A stretch of DNA of 64,000 bases from Maritimibacter dapengensis (GCF_019218265.1 NZ_JAHUZE010000004.1:350001-414000); one strand, 5' to 3'; counted from the stretch's first letter, positions 17,279 to 26,275 are shown. Program-made: numbers and translations. Notes: generated by a model from the letters alone, not told the origin.

Positions 17279-18334
17279 ATGAACCGCACACTCTCAGTCA
17301 AGATCATCGCGCTCACCATCTGGGGGTTGCTCCTGTTCTCGCCCTTCCTGTTCCAGGATGTGCGCCAGGTCGAGGTCGCTGCTCGGATCTGCGTCTTCAT
17401 CGTGTTGGTGGCGAGTTACGATCTCCTGATCGGCTACACCGGGATTGTCAGTTTCGCGCACACAATGTTCTTTGGCCTAGGAGCATACGGCGTGGCCATC
17501 GCGATGAAACAAGGTGACAACACCTGGGGATACTGGATCGTGGGTGCGTTGGCGGGCGTACTTGTCGCGGCAGTGCTTGCGGTTCTGATTGGTCTGTTGT
17601 CGCTCAGAGTGAAGGCGATCTTTTTTGCCATGATCACGCTCGCCGCTGCTTCAGTGGCACTTGTGCTCGCGTCGCAACTGTCGTCGTTTACCGGTGGCGA
17701 GGATGGCATGACATATTCTTCACCGGACATATTCAAACCCGCGACCAAGCTATTGACCGATGACGAGGGCAAGGTTGCCCGGATCGCCGGCGTTCGCATG
17801 AATGGCAAGATCGCGGCGTATTACTTCGTCTTCTTTACCTCAGCGGTCATGTTCTGGGTGATGCTGCGGATCGTCGGTTCGCCCCTTGGCACGGTGCTAA
17901 AGGCCATTCGCGAGAATGAGGCACGGGCCGAGGGCATAGGCTACCGCGTCGTGGCGTACCGAACAGCGGTCTTCGTAATTGCTGCGACCACAGCAGCGTT
18001 GGCCGGTGCGGTCTATGCCGCCTGGCTCAAATACACAGGGCCGGATACCACGCTGTCCTTCGCCATAATGATCGACATTCTGCTGATGGTCGTGATCGGC
18101 GGCATGGGCACGATGTGGGGAGCCGCAATCGGTGCCACACTCATGGTGTTAGCGCAGTACTATCTGCGCGATTTGATGGAAGTCGCTTCGGATGCGACTA
18201 GCGCGATACCACTTCTGCCAGAGCTGCTCAGTCCGGATCGCTGGCTTCTCTGGCTTGGGATCATATTCATCCTGCTCGTCTACTTTTTCCCAGCAGGGAT
18301 CGCAGGAACAATCATCCGGGGGCGAGCGAAATGA
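17279..18334 (+). CDS. Branched-chain-type ABC transporter permease (LivM-like)
   Basis: A 351-residue permease with roughly nine to ten membrane segments. The motif YDLLIGYTGIVSFAHTMFFGLGAY is shared by LivM proteins (positions about 43-66). The coupling helix region reads AIRENEARAEGIGYRV. GGAG lies just before the ATG. A polar insert after the fifth segment (about residues 140-175) is longer than in typical LivM and probably faces the periplasm. Its stop overlaps the hydrolase start by 4 bp. Confidence 0.92.
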   Translation: MNRTLSVKIIALTIWGLLLFSPFLFQDVRQVEVAARICVFIVLVASYDLLIGYTGIVSFAHTMFFGLGAYGVAIAMKQGDNTWGYWIVGALAGVLVAAVLAVLIGLLSLRVKAIFFAMITLAAASVALVLASQLSSFTGGEDGMTYSSPDIFKPATKLLTDDEGKVARIAGVRMNGKIAAYYFVFFTSAVMFWVMLRIVGSPLGTVLKAIRENEARAEGIGYRVVAYRTAVFVIAATTAALAGAVYAAWLKYTGPDTTLSFAIMIDILLMVVIGGMGTMWGAAIGATLMVLAQYYLRDLMEVASDATSAIPLLPELLSPDRWLLWLGIIFILLVYFFPAGIAGTIIRGRAK

Positions 18335-19170
18335 TGCCACGCTCGGTTTTTCTGCCGCTCGGGACGCATGAACTTCATGTCACGGAATGGGGAGATGTGT
18401 CCAATCCAGCATTTGTCATGTGGCACGGTCTTGCCCGAAACGGACGCGATTTCGACGAACTGGCACGGGCTTTCGCGTCCGAGTATTTCGTGATTTGCCC
18501 GGATACGATCGGCCGCGGGTTATCATCTTGGGCGGTTGATCCGGACCGGGAATACACCCTCCCCAACTATGCACGCCTGGCAGGCGCGATGCTGGATCAC
18601 TACGGCAAAAACGATGCGATCTGGCTCGGCACGTCCATGGGTGGCCAAATCGGAATGACGCTCGCCGCAGCCACCGACCGTGTGTCGGCCCTTATCATCA
18701 ACGATATCGGCCCGATGGTTCCGGATGCCGCGCTGGATCGGATCGTGACCTACTCTTCCGAATTGCCAGTATTTTCACGCGTTTCCGAAGCCGAGGCTTG
18801 GCTACGGGAGGTCTACACGCCTTTTGGCCCCGCGGACGATCCTTTTTGGGCGCGGATGGCCGAGGCATCGGTAAGACGTTGCGCAGACGGACAACTCACG
18901 CTGCATTATGATCCACGTATCATCGACGTTCTGAACGCCGACCGGGAATCGACCGATCTGTGGGATATTTACGATTCGCTTCAAGTATCGACCCACGTGT
19001 TAAGGGGGCGGTCGTCAGACCTTTTGACCGAAGACATCGCCAGCGAAATGTTGACCCGTGGACCGCGCCCCGAGATAACTGTCTTTGACGAAGCGGGCCA
19101 TGCGCCTTCGCTGACGCGCGCAAGTGATGCGGCGTTGATTTCGAATATCGTGTCGCAGCTTGCAGGATAG
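18331..19170 (+). CDS. Alpha/beta hydrolase linked to the ABC transporter
   Basis: A 279-residue alpha/beta hydrolase. The oxyanion region is MWHGLARNGRDF, the nucleophile elbow is LGTSMGGQ (Ser around residue 107), and the likely acid and base are in the RGRSSDLL region and EAGHAPS (His near 256). There is no signal peptide, so it acts in the cytoplasm. The ATGA overlap with the permease gene makes it part of the transport operon. It plausibly hydrolyses an ester, lactone or amide brought in by the transporter; the substrate is unknown. Confidence 0.85.
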   Translation: MMPRSVFLPLGTHELHVTEWGDVSNPAFVMWHGLARNGRDFDELARAFASEYFVICPDTIGRGLSSWAVDPDREYTLPNYARLAGAMLDHYGKNDAIWLGTSMGGQIGMTLAAATDRVSALIINDIGPMVPDAALDRIVTYSSELPVFSRVSEAEAWLREVYTPFGPADDPFWARMAEASVRRCADGQLTLHYDPRIIDVLNADRESTDLWDIYDSLQVSTHVLRGRSSDLLTEDIASEMLTRGPRPEITVFDEAGHAPSLTRASDAALISNIVSQLAG

Positions 19171-19188
19171 GCGGGCGCTCGCGATCGT

Positions 19189-20184
19189 TTAGGCAGCGGT
19201 CGCAAGGCGGCTCATGACCTCCGCGCCGATCTCGAACGACCGCAGACGTGCCCTATGGTCATGGATTCCGCTGGAAAATATGACCTCGTCGGGCCGATAC
19301 CGGTTCAGCAACGCTTCGACCTGGCGGGCAACCTGATCGCGACCTCCAATTGCGGTGATCCGAAGGGCGTTGTTGACCATAGCGATTTCCTGTTCATTGG
19401 CTATTGTTCCGAAATCGTCGACCGGTGACGGAAGAGGACCGGGCGAACCTTTGCGAAGATTGATGAATGCCTGCTGCATCGAGGTTCTGAGCCGAAACGC
19501 TTCGTGCTCGGTATCAGCTGCGAAGAGGTTCACGGCGAGCATGAACCGTGAGCTATCCTCCTGACCAGGTTCAAATCTCGTTCGATACACGTGGATTGCA
19601 TCATCCAGCGCGTCGGGTGCGAAATGACTGGCGAAGGCGTAGGGCAATCCAAGCTGGGCTGCCAACTGGGCGCCAAAAAGGGATGAACCAAGCATCCAGA
19701 TCGGTACCTTTGTGCCAGCTCCGGGAATAGCCTTGATCCGTTGGCCCGCTGAGAGAGGCGCGAGATAGCTGATCAGCTCGACCACATCGTCCGGGAAGGT
19801 GTCGGCCTGCGACAGTATCCGTCGCAAGGCTCGCGCAGTCGCCATGTCGGTTCCCGGTGCTCGTCCGACCCCGAGGTCAATCCGCGGACCGTATAGCGTC
19901 GCGAGCGTTCCGAACTGTTCGGCGACCATTAACGGCGCGTGATTGGGAAGCATGATTCCGCCCGACCCGACCCGAATTTTGCTTGTGGCGTTTGCGACAT
20001 GTCCAATCAGGATTGCGGTCGCAGAAGATGCTATTCCCGTAGAATTATGGTGTTCGGCAAACCAGTATCGATGGTACCCCCAACGCTCCGCGTGTCGTGC
20101 AAGATCGGTAGCATTGGCGAGTGCGTCAGAAGCACACGACCCTTCTGGAATGGGTGCGAGATCAAGAATTGAATAATGTGTCAT
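19189..20184 (-). CDS. Luciferase-like flavin-dependent oxidoreductase (LLM class)
   Basis: A 331-residue LLM-class protein. The start [11 protein letters not shown], the segment RYWFAEHHN, the [12 protein letters not shown]-type loop and [12 protein letters not shown] are the marks of the MsnO8-like subgroup. Members bind FMN or F420 and oxidise diverse substrates, often as alkane, sulfonate or nitrilotriacetate monooxygenases. It is convergent with the ABC-linked hydrolase and 21 bp downstream of the LytTR gene on the same strand, so those two may share a transcript. No function beyond the family can be assigned. Confidence 0.85.
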   Translation of the reverse strand: MTHYSILDLAPIPEGSCASDALANATDLARHAERWGYHRYWFAEHHNSTGIASSATAILIGHVANATSKIRVGSGGIMLPNHAPLMVAEQFGTLATLYGPRIDLGVGRAPGTDMATARALRRILSQADTFPDDVVELISYLAPLSAGQRIKAIPGAGTKVPIWMLGSSLFGAQLAAQLGLPYAFASHFAPDALDDAIHVYRTRFEPGQEDSSRFMLAVNLFAADTEHEAFRLRTSMQQAFINLRKGSPGPLPSPVDDFGTIANEQEIAMVNNALRITAIGGRDQVARQVEALLNRYRPDEVIFSSGIHDHRARLRSFEIGAEVMSRLATAA

Positions 20185-20205
20185 ACGTGTCTCCCGTCGC
20201 CCTCG

Positions 20206-21021
20206 TCAGGTGGGGCGGTCAGCGTCTTTGTTCAATGCTTCGAGCAATTGTGACACGTTCGGGCGGCTCACCGGGAGCACGTCACCGTTGACCAGACGCA
20301 CCAGGTGCTTGCGCCCGTCGCGTTCGATACCATCGATAGCGTCGAGCGCCACCCAATGCGATCGATGGATTTGAAGGCCGGGGTAACCGTTGAGTTCCAC
20401 AATGGCGTCGGACATGCGTTTCAGGATCCGTTCGCGACCGTTATCCGTGACTACGTCCAGATAGTGGTCGTTGGTGCTGATCGACAGCAGCTTCGAGCCG
20501 GGTTGGCCATCGAGGTGCCGCCAAAACAACGGCTCAGCATCCGTGCTTCCCGCGGTGGTCGTGGAAACTTCCTCGTGGTGCGGTACGCCGCTTTCTTCTG
20601 CTCTTGCACTACTCGCCCTTAATTTGGCGATCAACTGAGGCAAGAGGTAATACTCGGTCGCAGCGATGAAGAACGCGATCGTGGTAATTGGGGGCCATCT
20701 TCTCAAGATCCTGTCGACTGCGAAGGACTTTTCGAGAAGGAAGTAGTCCACCGATAGTAATGCGACCGATCCGAATGGCCCGGCCATGATAGCGCCCAGC
20801 GCGATACCGACGAGGGCGTGTTGTGAAGAAATACCTGGCAGCATCCGAACAACGCGAATGACGCAGATCACGGCGATGGATATCGCAGCAAGCGAAATCG
20901 GCCAGTAAACCGCGCGAGATCCAAGAGACATGGTGTCGAAAGTGGAAAACGGTCCGGTCACGACAGCAACGAGGCTCATGACCCCAATAATCGTTACCTT
21001 TCGCCGCAGAGACTTTCCCAC
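20206..21021 (-). CDS. Membrane-anchored LytTR DNA-binding regulator
   Basis: A 271-residue protein in two parts. The first 140 residues hold four hydrophobic segments (for example IIGVMSLVAVVTG, LAAISIAVICVI, ALVGIALGAIMAG and TTIAFFIAATEYYL). After a short linker comes a LytTR domain from about residue 175, with LSISTNDHYLDVVT, then IHRSHWVALDAI and the final VSRPN. LytTR regulators bind direct repeats and are usually response regulators; here the receiver is replaced by a membrane domain, so it may sense a membrane or extracellular cue itself. It is divergent from the GMC oxidoreductase gene, with repeated elements between. Confidence 0.85.
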   Translation of the reverse strand: MGKSLRRKVTIIGVMSLVAVVTGPFSTFDTMSLGSRAVYWPISLAAISIAVICVIRVVRMLPGISSQHALVGIALGAIMAGPFGSVALLSVDYFLLEKSFAVDRILRRWPPITTIAFFIAATEYYLLPQLIAKLRASSARAEESGVPHHEEVSTTTAGSTDAEPLFWRHLDGQPGSKLLSISTNDHYLDVVTDNGRERILKRMSDAIVELNGYPGLQIHRSHWVALDAIDGIERDGRKHLVRLVNGDVLPVSRPNVSQLLEALNKDADRPT

Positions 21022-21024
21022 ATT

Positions 21025-21090
21025 TAATCAATACCCCTCCGTACAAGTTTTTTCAAATAATCAATGGTTAACGGTCGTGAACACAGTGTT
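21025..21090. promoter_or_regulatory. Repeats between LytTR regulator and GMC oxidoreductase
   Basis: The octamer TAATCAAT occurs at 21025-21032 and 21058-21065, exactly 33 bp apart (three helical turns). A perfect 11-bp palindrome AACACAGTGTT follows at 21080-21090. All lie in the 120-bp gap between the divergent starts at 21021 and 21142. LytTR proteins bind paired direct repeats, so autoregulation is a reasonable inference, though their usual period is nearer two turns. Confidence 0.4.
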
Positions 21091-21141
21091 GCCTTGGGGC
21101 CGTTTTCGGCCGATGTATCGGCAATAACCGGAGGGGACGGA

Positions 21142-22743
21142 ATGGAATTTGGCGGCGATTGGGACTTCATCATTGTGGGTGCGGGGACGGCCGGCTGTGT
21201 TTTGGCAAACCGCCTGAGTGAAGATCCATCGACACGCGTGCTGTTGCTGGAAGCTGGGGGACGAGACACCTATCCTTGGATCCATGTTCCAGTTGGCTAC
21301 CTCTATACGATGGGGAATCCGCGCACGGACTGGATGATGACGACAGGACCTGAACCGGGTTTGAACGGGCGCTCGCTCGCTTATCCTCGCGGCAAGGTCT
21401 TGGGGGGGTGCTCGTCTATCAACGGCATGATCTACATGCGTGGGCAGGCAGCGGATTACGACCAGTGGCGACAACTCGGCAATATTGGCTGGGGTTGGGA
21501 CGATGTACTGCCATATTTCACGAAATCCGAAGACCATCACGACGGCTCAAGTGCCCTGCATGGACAAGGCGGCGAATGGAAGGTCCAGAAACAAAAGCTT
21601 AAATGGGATATCCTCGAGAGCGTACAACAGGCCGCGATCGAGTTTGGAATCCCTTTCGCACCGGACTTCAACGACGGGACCAATGAGGGCGTAGGATTTT
21701 TCGAGGTAAATCAACGGAACGGAGTGCGCTGGTCCACTGCCAAGGCATTTTTGAAGCCTGCTGAGGGTCGGCCTAACCTTCGAGTTGTGACCGGTGTACT
21801 GGCTGAACGCCTGATCCTCGAAGGGAAACGTGCTGTCGGTTTGCGCTGGTCAATGAACGGCGTGCCGCAGGAGGCGAGGGCGACGCGTGAAGTCATCCTG
21901 TCGGCTGGAAGCCTCAACTCGCCCAAACTCATGGAACTTTCGGGGATTGGCGACCCTGACGTACTTTCGAATTTCGGGATCGACGTCGCCCATGCTCTGC
22001 CAGGCCTGGGCAAGAACCTGCAGGATCATCTACAGATCCGGACGGCCTACAGGGTCAAGGGGGCCAAGACTTTGAACCAGCTTACGAATTCTCTGGTCGG
22101 CAAGGCGCGGATGGGACTCGAATACGCGCTCAAACGCTCCGGGCCGCTCTCCATGGCACCATCGCAGCTTGGTATTTTCACACGCTCGGACCAGTCGGTC
22201 GCAACTCCCGATCTTGAGTATCACGTGCAGCCCCTCACTACGGACAAGCTAGGCGAGCCATTGCATCCGTTCCCCGGCATTACAGTTTCGGTTTGCAACC
22301 TCCGGCCCGATAGCCGTGGCACGTCGCACCTGCGATCGACCGACCCCGCGACCCAGCCGGACATCCGCCTGAACTATCTGTCTGCCGAACGTGATCGTAT
22401 GGTTGCGGTGCGCGCGGTGCAGCAGGCACGCGAATTGATGGCGATGCCCGCGATGGCTAAATACGAACCCGAAGAATTTCTGCCCGGGCCGACCTGCTCG
22501 ACAGATGAAGACCTTCTGCGTGGGGTCGGTGACATCGCATCAACGATCTTCCACCCCGTCGGGACGACCAAAATGGGCGTAGATCCACTGTCGGTGGTCG
22601 CACCTAATCTCCGGGTCCACGGCATGGACGGTCTTCGGGTTGTAGACGCAGGCGTCATGCCAACGATCACGTCCGGCAACACCGCTTCGCCGACAATCAT
22701 GATCGCCGAAAAAGCCGCCGACATGATACGCGCCCGCACCTGA
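21142..22743 (+). CDS. GMC-family FAD oxidoreductase (choline/alcohol dehydrogenase-like)
   Basis: A 533-residue GMC flavoprotein that oxidises alcohols, often to aldehydes. The N-terminal FAD motif is VGAGTAGCVLANRLSEDP. The GMC signatures follow: GKVLGGCSSINGMIYMRG and SAGSLNSPKLMELSGIG. The C-terminal HPVGTTKMG and SGNTASPTIMIAEKAADMI carry the active-site histidine and asparagine. I chose the ATG at 21142 because GGAGGGG precedes it; a frame from 21064 lacks one. It resembles choline dehydrogenase or PEG/alkanol dehydrogenases, but no betaine-aldehyde gene is near, so BetA is not claimed. It is divergent from the LytTR regulator. Confidence 0.9.
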   Translation: MEFGGDWDFIIVGAGTAGCVLANRLSEDPSTRVLLLEAGGRDTYPWIHVPVGYLYTMGNPRTDWMMTTGPEPGLNGRSLAYPRGKVLGGCSSINGMIYMRGQAADYDQWRQLGNIGWGWDDVLPYFTKSEDHHDGSSALHGQGGEWKVQKQKLKWDILESVQQAAIEFGIPFAPDFNDGTNEGVGFFEVNQRNGVRWSTAKAFLKPAEGRPNLRVVTGVLAERLILEGKRAVGLRWSMNGVPQEARATREVILSAGSLNSPKLMELSGIGDPDVLSNFGIDVAHALPGLGKNLQDHLQIRTAYRVKGAKTLNQLTNSLVGKARMGLEYALKRSGPLSMAPSQLGIFTRSDQSVATPDLEYHVQPLTTDKLGEPLHPFPGITVSVCNLRPDSRGTSHLRSTDPATQPDIRLNYLSAERDRMVAVRAVQQARELMAMPAMAKYEPEEFLPGPTCSTDEDLLRGVGDIASTIFHPVGTTKMGVDPLSVVAPNLRVHGMDGLRVVDAGVMPTITSGNTASPTIMIAEKAADMIRART

Positions 22744-22972
22744 CCCGCGCCGCAACTGCGAGCGAATTGCGCGATTTGTGCAAGCGCCGAGTCCTCAAGC
22801 GACTCGATTCGTTAAGAAAACAATGATTTTCCTTTTTCTTCTTTACAGGAGTCAATGAATAACACACGATATGTTGTAGGGATGGGGCGCAATAGACGCC
22901 ACACCCTGTACAGGCAACAAGCCTTTGCGTTTCTGCATCCGCGAAGGCTGAACCGGGCAGAAGGGGCACGTC

Positions 22973-23476
22973 ATGGCGGCGACCGAGCATTACCTCGAAT
23001 CCGAAGAACTGCATCCGATCGACATTGTTGAAACCCTCGCCGAACACCACGCTTGGGATTTCGACCGTGTGGGTGACGATCAGATCGCTATGGCGGTCGA
23101 AGGACAGTGGCGGACCTACTCCATCACACTTGCTTGGAGCCCATACGACGAAACGCTGCGGCTGATCTGCACTTTCGAAATGGATCCACCGGAGCAGAAG
23201 CTTCCGCAACTCTTCGAAGCACTGAACGCGACCAACGACATGGTCTGGGACGGCGCTTTCACCTACTGGCATGAACAACGTTTGATGGTTTTCCGCTATG
23301 GGCTCGTGCTCGCCGGTGGCCAGATGGCGGGACCGGAACAACTCGGGCGGCTCATCTCCTCCGCCGTGGGCAATTGCGAACGGTTCTACCCTGCCTTCCA
23401 ACTGGTCAACTGGGGTGACCAGTCGGTGGCGGATGCCATGCAGGTTGCAATGGCGGAGGCTTACGGGCGCGCCTGA
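22973..23476 (+). CDS. YbjN-domain protein
   Basis: A 167-residue protein of the YbjN family, widespread and conserved in Rhodobacterales directly upstream of proC. The recognisable segments are an N-terminal helix, DDQIAMAVEGQWRTYSI, CTFEMDPPEQKLPQLFEALNATND, and the final GNCERFYPAFQLVNWG. The fold resembles type III secretion chaperones; the molecular role is unsettled. AAGGGG precedes the ATG. The 229-bp gap upstream, after the GMC gene, contains AT-rich sequence around 22810-22850 that could hold the promoter; no other gene is convincing there. Confidence 0.85.
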   Translation: MAATEHYLESEELHPIDIVETLAEHHAWDFDRVGDDQIAMAVEGQWRTYSITLAWSPYDETLRLICTFEMDPPEQKLPQLFEALNATNDMVWDGAFTYWHEQRLMVFRYGLVLAGGQMAGPEQLGRLISSAVGNCERFYPAFQLVNWGDQSVADAMQVAMAEAYGRA

Positions 23477-23504
23477 ACTTCGATCAGGTTTCATACTGGC
23501 GACA

Positions 23505-23528
23505 TCGGGGGGACTTCGGTTCCCCCGA
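23505..23528 (+). terminator. Stable UUCG hairpin between ybjN-like gene and proC
   Basis: TCGGGGGGAC (23505-23514) pairs with GTTCCCCCGA (23519-23528) in a 10-bp stem (one G-U pair) closed by a TTCG tetraloop in its optimal C(UUCG)G context. It starts 28 bases after the ybjN-like stop. No T-run follows, so it may stabilise or attenuate the transcript rather than end it. Confidence 0.55.
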
Positions 23529-23611
23529 CTGCTGTCTAGACATCGCTTGCTGCTCCGCGTTGCACTTGTCGCTTCGCCCCCCTAACGTCCCGCTCAAAGA
23601 CGGAGGGACGC

Positions 23612-24427
23612 ATGAATATGAACGACATCGAAAAAAATGGCCTTGTCCTTCTGGGGTGTGGCAAGATGGGGTCCGCCATGCTCAAGGGCTGGTTGGACGG
23701 CGGGTTGCCACCCGCGTCCGTCTGGGTAAGCGACCCAAACCCATCCGACTGGCTCGTTGGTATCAAGGGCCTGAACCTAAACACTGATTTGCCTTCTGCG
23801 CCTGCGGTTGTGCTGGTGGCGGTGAAGCCACAGATGATGGCCGACGCGCTCCCCACACTTGCGGCGATGGGTAATGGGGAAACGCTTTTCATTTCGGTTG
23901 CGGCAGGAATCACCATTGCGACTTACGAAGAACTTCTTGGGTCCCGCACCCCGATCGTTCGAGCTATGCCCAATACGCCAGCCGCAGTCGGGCGTGGCAT
24001 CACGGCGATCATCGGCAACGGATTGGCCACCGCGGACCACGCCGAACTCGCGGAGGCGCTGCTGTCGTCAGTGGGACAAGTTGTCCGGCTTGATAGCGAG
24101 GATCAGATGGGGGCTGTCACCGCGATTTCCGGCTGTGGACCGGCGTACACTTTCCACCTGATTGAAGCGATGGCGGCGGCGGGCACGGCAAAGGGTCTCA
24201 ATCCGGATCTGGCCCTGACATTGGCACGGGCGACGGTGGCTGGTGCCGGGCATCTTGCCGAAAATTCGGAGGAGGACCCTAGCCAACTTCGCGTTAACGT
24301 GACGTCTCCGAACGGCGTGACGCAGGCGGCACTAGAGGTATTGATGAGCGACAGCGACGGCTTCCCACCTCTCCTTCTTAGAGCCGTCGAAGCGGCGATC
24401 AATCGTGATCGGGAGCTTGGAGAATGA
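23612..24427 (+). CDS. proC: Pyrroline-5-carboxylate reductase
   Basis: A 271-residue enzyme that reduces 1-pyrroline-5-carboxylate to L-proline with NAD(P)H, the last step of proline synthesis. The Rossmann start is LLGCGKMGSAMLKGWLDGG. VRAMPNTPAAVGRG, the ISGCGPAYTFHLIEAM segment and NVTSPNGVTQAAL near the C-terminus form the family signature. GGAGGG precedes the ATG. The end overlaps csaA by 4 bp (ATGA). Proline is also an osmoprotectant, which fits the glucosylglycerol operon elsewhere in the window, but no shared control is visible. Confidence 0.95.
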   Translation: MNMNDIEKNGLVLLGCGKMGSAMLKGWLDGGLPPASVWVSDPNPSDWLVGIKGLNLNTDLPSAPAVVLVAVKPQMMADALPTLAAMGNGETLFISVAAGITIATYEELLGSRTPIVRAMPNTPAAVGRGITAIIGNGLATADHAELAEALLSSVGQVVRLDSEDQMGAVTAISGCGPAYTFHLIEAMAAAGTAKGLNPDLALTLARATVAGAGHLAENSEEDPSQLRVNVTSPNGVTQAALEVLMSDSDGFPPLLLRAVEAAINRDRELGE

Positions 24428-24762
24428 ATCAGATCGACTTTGACGACTTCCTCCGAGTGGATATCCGTAAAGGCACCGTCGTGAATGCCGAACCTTTCCC
24501 TGAAGCTCGAAAACCGGCGATCAAGCTCTGGGTGGATTTCGGTGATGCGTTGGGCATCAGGAAATCATCCGCGCAGATTACAAAGCACTACACACCGGAA
24601 GGCGTTATCGGAAAAGACGTCATGGCCGTGATCAACTTTCCGCCGCGCCAGATCGGCAAGTTCATGTCAGAGGTCCTCGTTCTGGGTGTGCCAGATGAGA
24701 CAGGCGAGGTTGTCTTGTTGACCCCCGACCATCCAGTTCCTGACGGCGGTCGTTTGTTCTGA
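24424..24762 (+). CDS. csaA: CsaA-type tRNA-binding domain protein
   Basis: A 112-residue protein consisting of one OB-fold EMAP-II/tRNA-binding domain. LRVDIRKGTVVNAEPFPEAR, SAQITKHY and FPPRQIGKFMSEVLVLG are characteristic of CsaA, a small dimer with tRNA-binding and chaperone-like activity described in Bacillus. The length is typical. It is coupled to proC (ATGA) and its TGA overlaps the ATG of the following dehydrogenase (TGATG). Confidence 0.92.
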   Translation: MNQIDFDDFLRVDIRKGTVVNAEPFPEARKPAIKLWVDFGDALGIRKSSAQITKHYTPEGVIGKDVMAVINFPPRQIGKFMSEVLVLGVPDETGEVVLLTPDHPVPDGGRLF

Positions 24763-25715
24763 TGGGTAAGGTACTTGTCACTCGCCCAATGCCGGACATC
24801 GTGATCGAACGCCTTACCCACGCGCATGATGTCTCCGTCCGCAAACACGTAGCACCGATGTCCTCGAGCGAAATGATTGCATCACTAAGGGATTTCGACG
24901 TGGTTATGCCGACACTCGGTGACGCGTACTGCGCGGATATTTTCGATGCGGTCGGGACACCTCGTTGCCAACTCCTTGCGAATTTTGGCGTCGGCTTCAA
25001 TCACATCGACGTCGCGGCAGCTCACGGCCTTGGTATTCAAGTTACCAACACTCCCGGCGCAGTGACAGATGCGACGGCAGACATCGCTTTAACACTAATC
25101 CTGATGACCGCGCGCCGCGCCGGAGAAGGCGAGCGATTGGTGCGCCGAAATGGTTGGGACGGTTGGAATCCCATGCAACTTCTGGGTCAGCACGTTACCG
25201 GAAAGACGCTTGGTGTCGTCGGTATGGGCAGGATCGGTGAGGCCATCGCGCGTCGGTGTCACTTCGGTTTCGAGATGAATGTTGTCTTTCATAACCGCTC
25301 TTCGAAGGAACCCGGGTTTCCGGCCCGTCAACTCGAAACGATCGAAGCCGTAGCGAGTCAGGCTGATTTCCTCGTCGTCGCTGTGCCTGGTGGTTCTGAC
25401 ACTCGTCACCTGATCGACAAACAAGTCTTTGGCGCCACGAAACCCAATGCGATATTCGTCAACATCTCGCGCGGCGAAGTTGTGAAGGAAGCCGATCTCG
25501 TTGAAGCCTTGACGAAAGGAGAAATCGCTGGGGCAGGGTTGGATGTTTACGAGTTCGAGCCAGAGGTACCGGATGCATTGAAGTCGATGGAACAGGTGAC
25601 GCTTCTGCCGCACCTTGGAACAGCGACTCTCGAAGTGCGTACTCAGATGGGCCTGATGGCGGCAAAGAATATTTTAACCTTCCTCGCTGAAGGCACTCTG
25701 CTTAATCCCGTCTGA
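24762..25715 (+). CDS. D-2-hydroxyacid dehydrogenase (glyoxylate/hydroxypyruvate reductase-like)
   Basis: A 317-residue NAD(P)-dependent D-isomer 2-hydroxyacid dehydrogenase. The nucleotide-binding motif is GVVGMGRIGEAIARR (about residue 150). The catalytic triad is expected at the arginine in NISRGEVV, the glutamate in YEFEPEVP and the histidine in LLPHLGTAT. NFGVGFNHIDV and NTPGAVTDATADIA resemble glyoxylate reductases. Its start overlaps the csaA stop. A second paralogue is encoded at 50560-51546. It probably reduces glyoxylate or hydroxypyruvate. Confidence 0.88.
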   Translation: MGKVLVTRPMPDIVIERLTHAHDVSVRKHVAPMSSSEMIASLRDFDVVMPTLGDAYCADIFDAVGTPRCQLLANFGVGFNHIDVAAAHGLGIQVTNTPGAVTDATADIALTLILMTARRAGEGERLVRRNGWDGWNPMQLLGQHVTGKTLGVVGMGRIGEAIARRCHFGFEMNVVFHNRSSKEPGFPARQLETIEAVASQADFLVVAVPGGSDTRHLIDKQVFGATKPNAIFVNISRGEVVKEADLVEALTKGEIAGAGLDVYEFEPEVPDALKSMEQVTLLPHLGTATLEVRTQMGLMAAKNILTFLAEGTLLNPV

Positions 25716-25846
25716 CATGCCGGGAATGATGAACCTTAGTTCGCTGGGACCGTTTCGCCTTTCCTTTCGTACACTCCTTCGCATGTGAGAATTGTGCTAA
25801 GTTCATTGAGCGAATGTTTTTTCGGATCGACTGGAGAGCGAAACAG

Positions 25847-26275
25847 ATGCCGGAGAACAAAACACAACCGACCGATGCGCCTGTTCTGGACTTCATCTCA
25901 TCAGTCGAGCCGCCCAGGCGACGCGAAGACGCTGCGACGCTCGATCAGATCTTCAGGGATGTGACTGGATGGGCGCCGCGAATGTGGGGACCATCAATCG
26001 TAGGTTACGGCAGTTATCACTATGTCTACGACAGTGGGCGAGAGGGTGATATGTGCGCGACCGGTTTTTCACCGCGAAAGTCGAACCTCGTGCTCTATAT
26101 CATGCCAGGATATGCAGACTACGCGGACATTCTTGCAAATTTGGGAAAGCACAAGCTCGGGAAATCGTGCCTTTATCTGAACAAGATCGACGACGTGGAC
26201 CAAAGCCTGTTGGGCGAACTGATCAGGCGAGGGCTCGATGACCTTGCGCAAAAATGGCCGGTTATACCAAGCTGA
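25847..26275 (+). CDS. DUF1801 (YdhG-like) protein
   Basis: A 142-residue protein of the DUF1801 family. The segments RMWGPSIVGYGSYHYVYDSGRE, FSPRKSNLVLYIMPGY and KIDDVDQSLLGELIRRGLDDL are diagnostic. The family has an iron-chaperone-like fold, but no biochemical role is established. I prefer the ATG at 25847, which has GGAGAG eight bases before it, over the one at 25814. It is convergent with, and directly abuts, the metallopeptidase gene. Confidence 0.85.
   Translation: MPENKTQPTDAPVLDFISSVEPPRRREDAATLDQIFRDVTGWAPRMWGPSIVGYGSYHYVYDSGREGDMCATGFSPRKSNLVLYIMPGYADYADILANLGKHKLGKSCLYLNKIDDVDQSLLGELIRRGLDDLAQKWPVIPS

Noticed and set aside
21142-22743. Naming the GMC gene betA (choline dehydrogenase)
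   Set aside because: Sequence motifs only show the GMC family. No betaine aldehyde dehydrogenase or betI is next to it, so the substrate cannot be fixed.
22855-23031. Possible 58-codon arginine-rich leader peptide with AGGAG upstream, overlapping the ybjN-like start
   Set aside because: The AGGAG-ATG spacing is only three bases, the frame overlaps the conserved gene and the translation resembles nothing known. It is kept only as a note.
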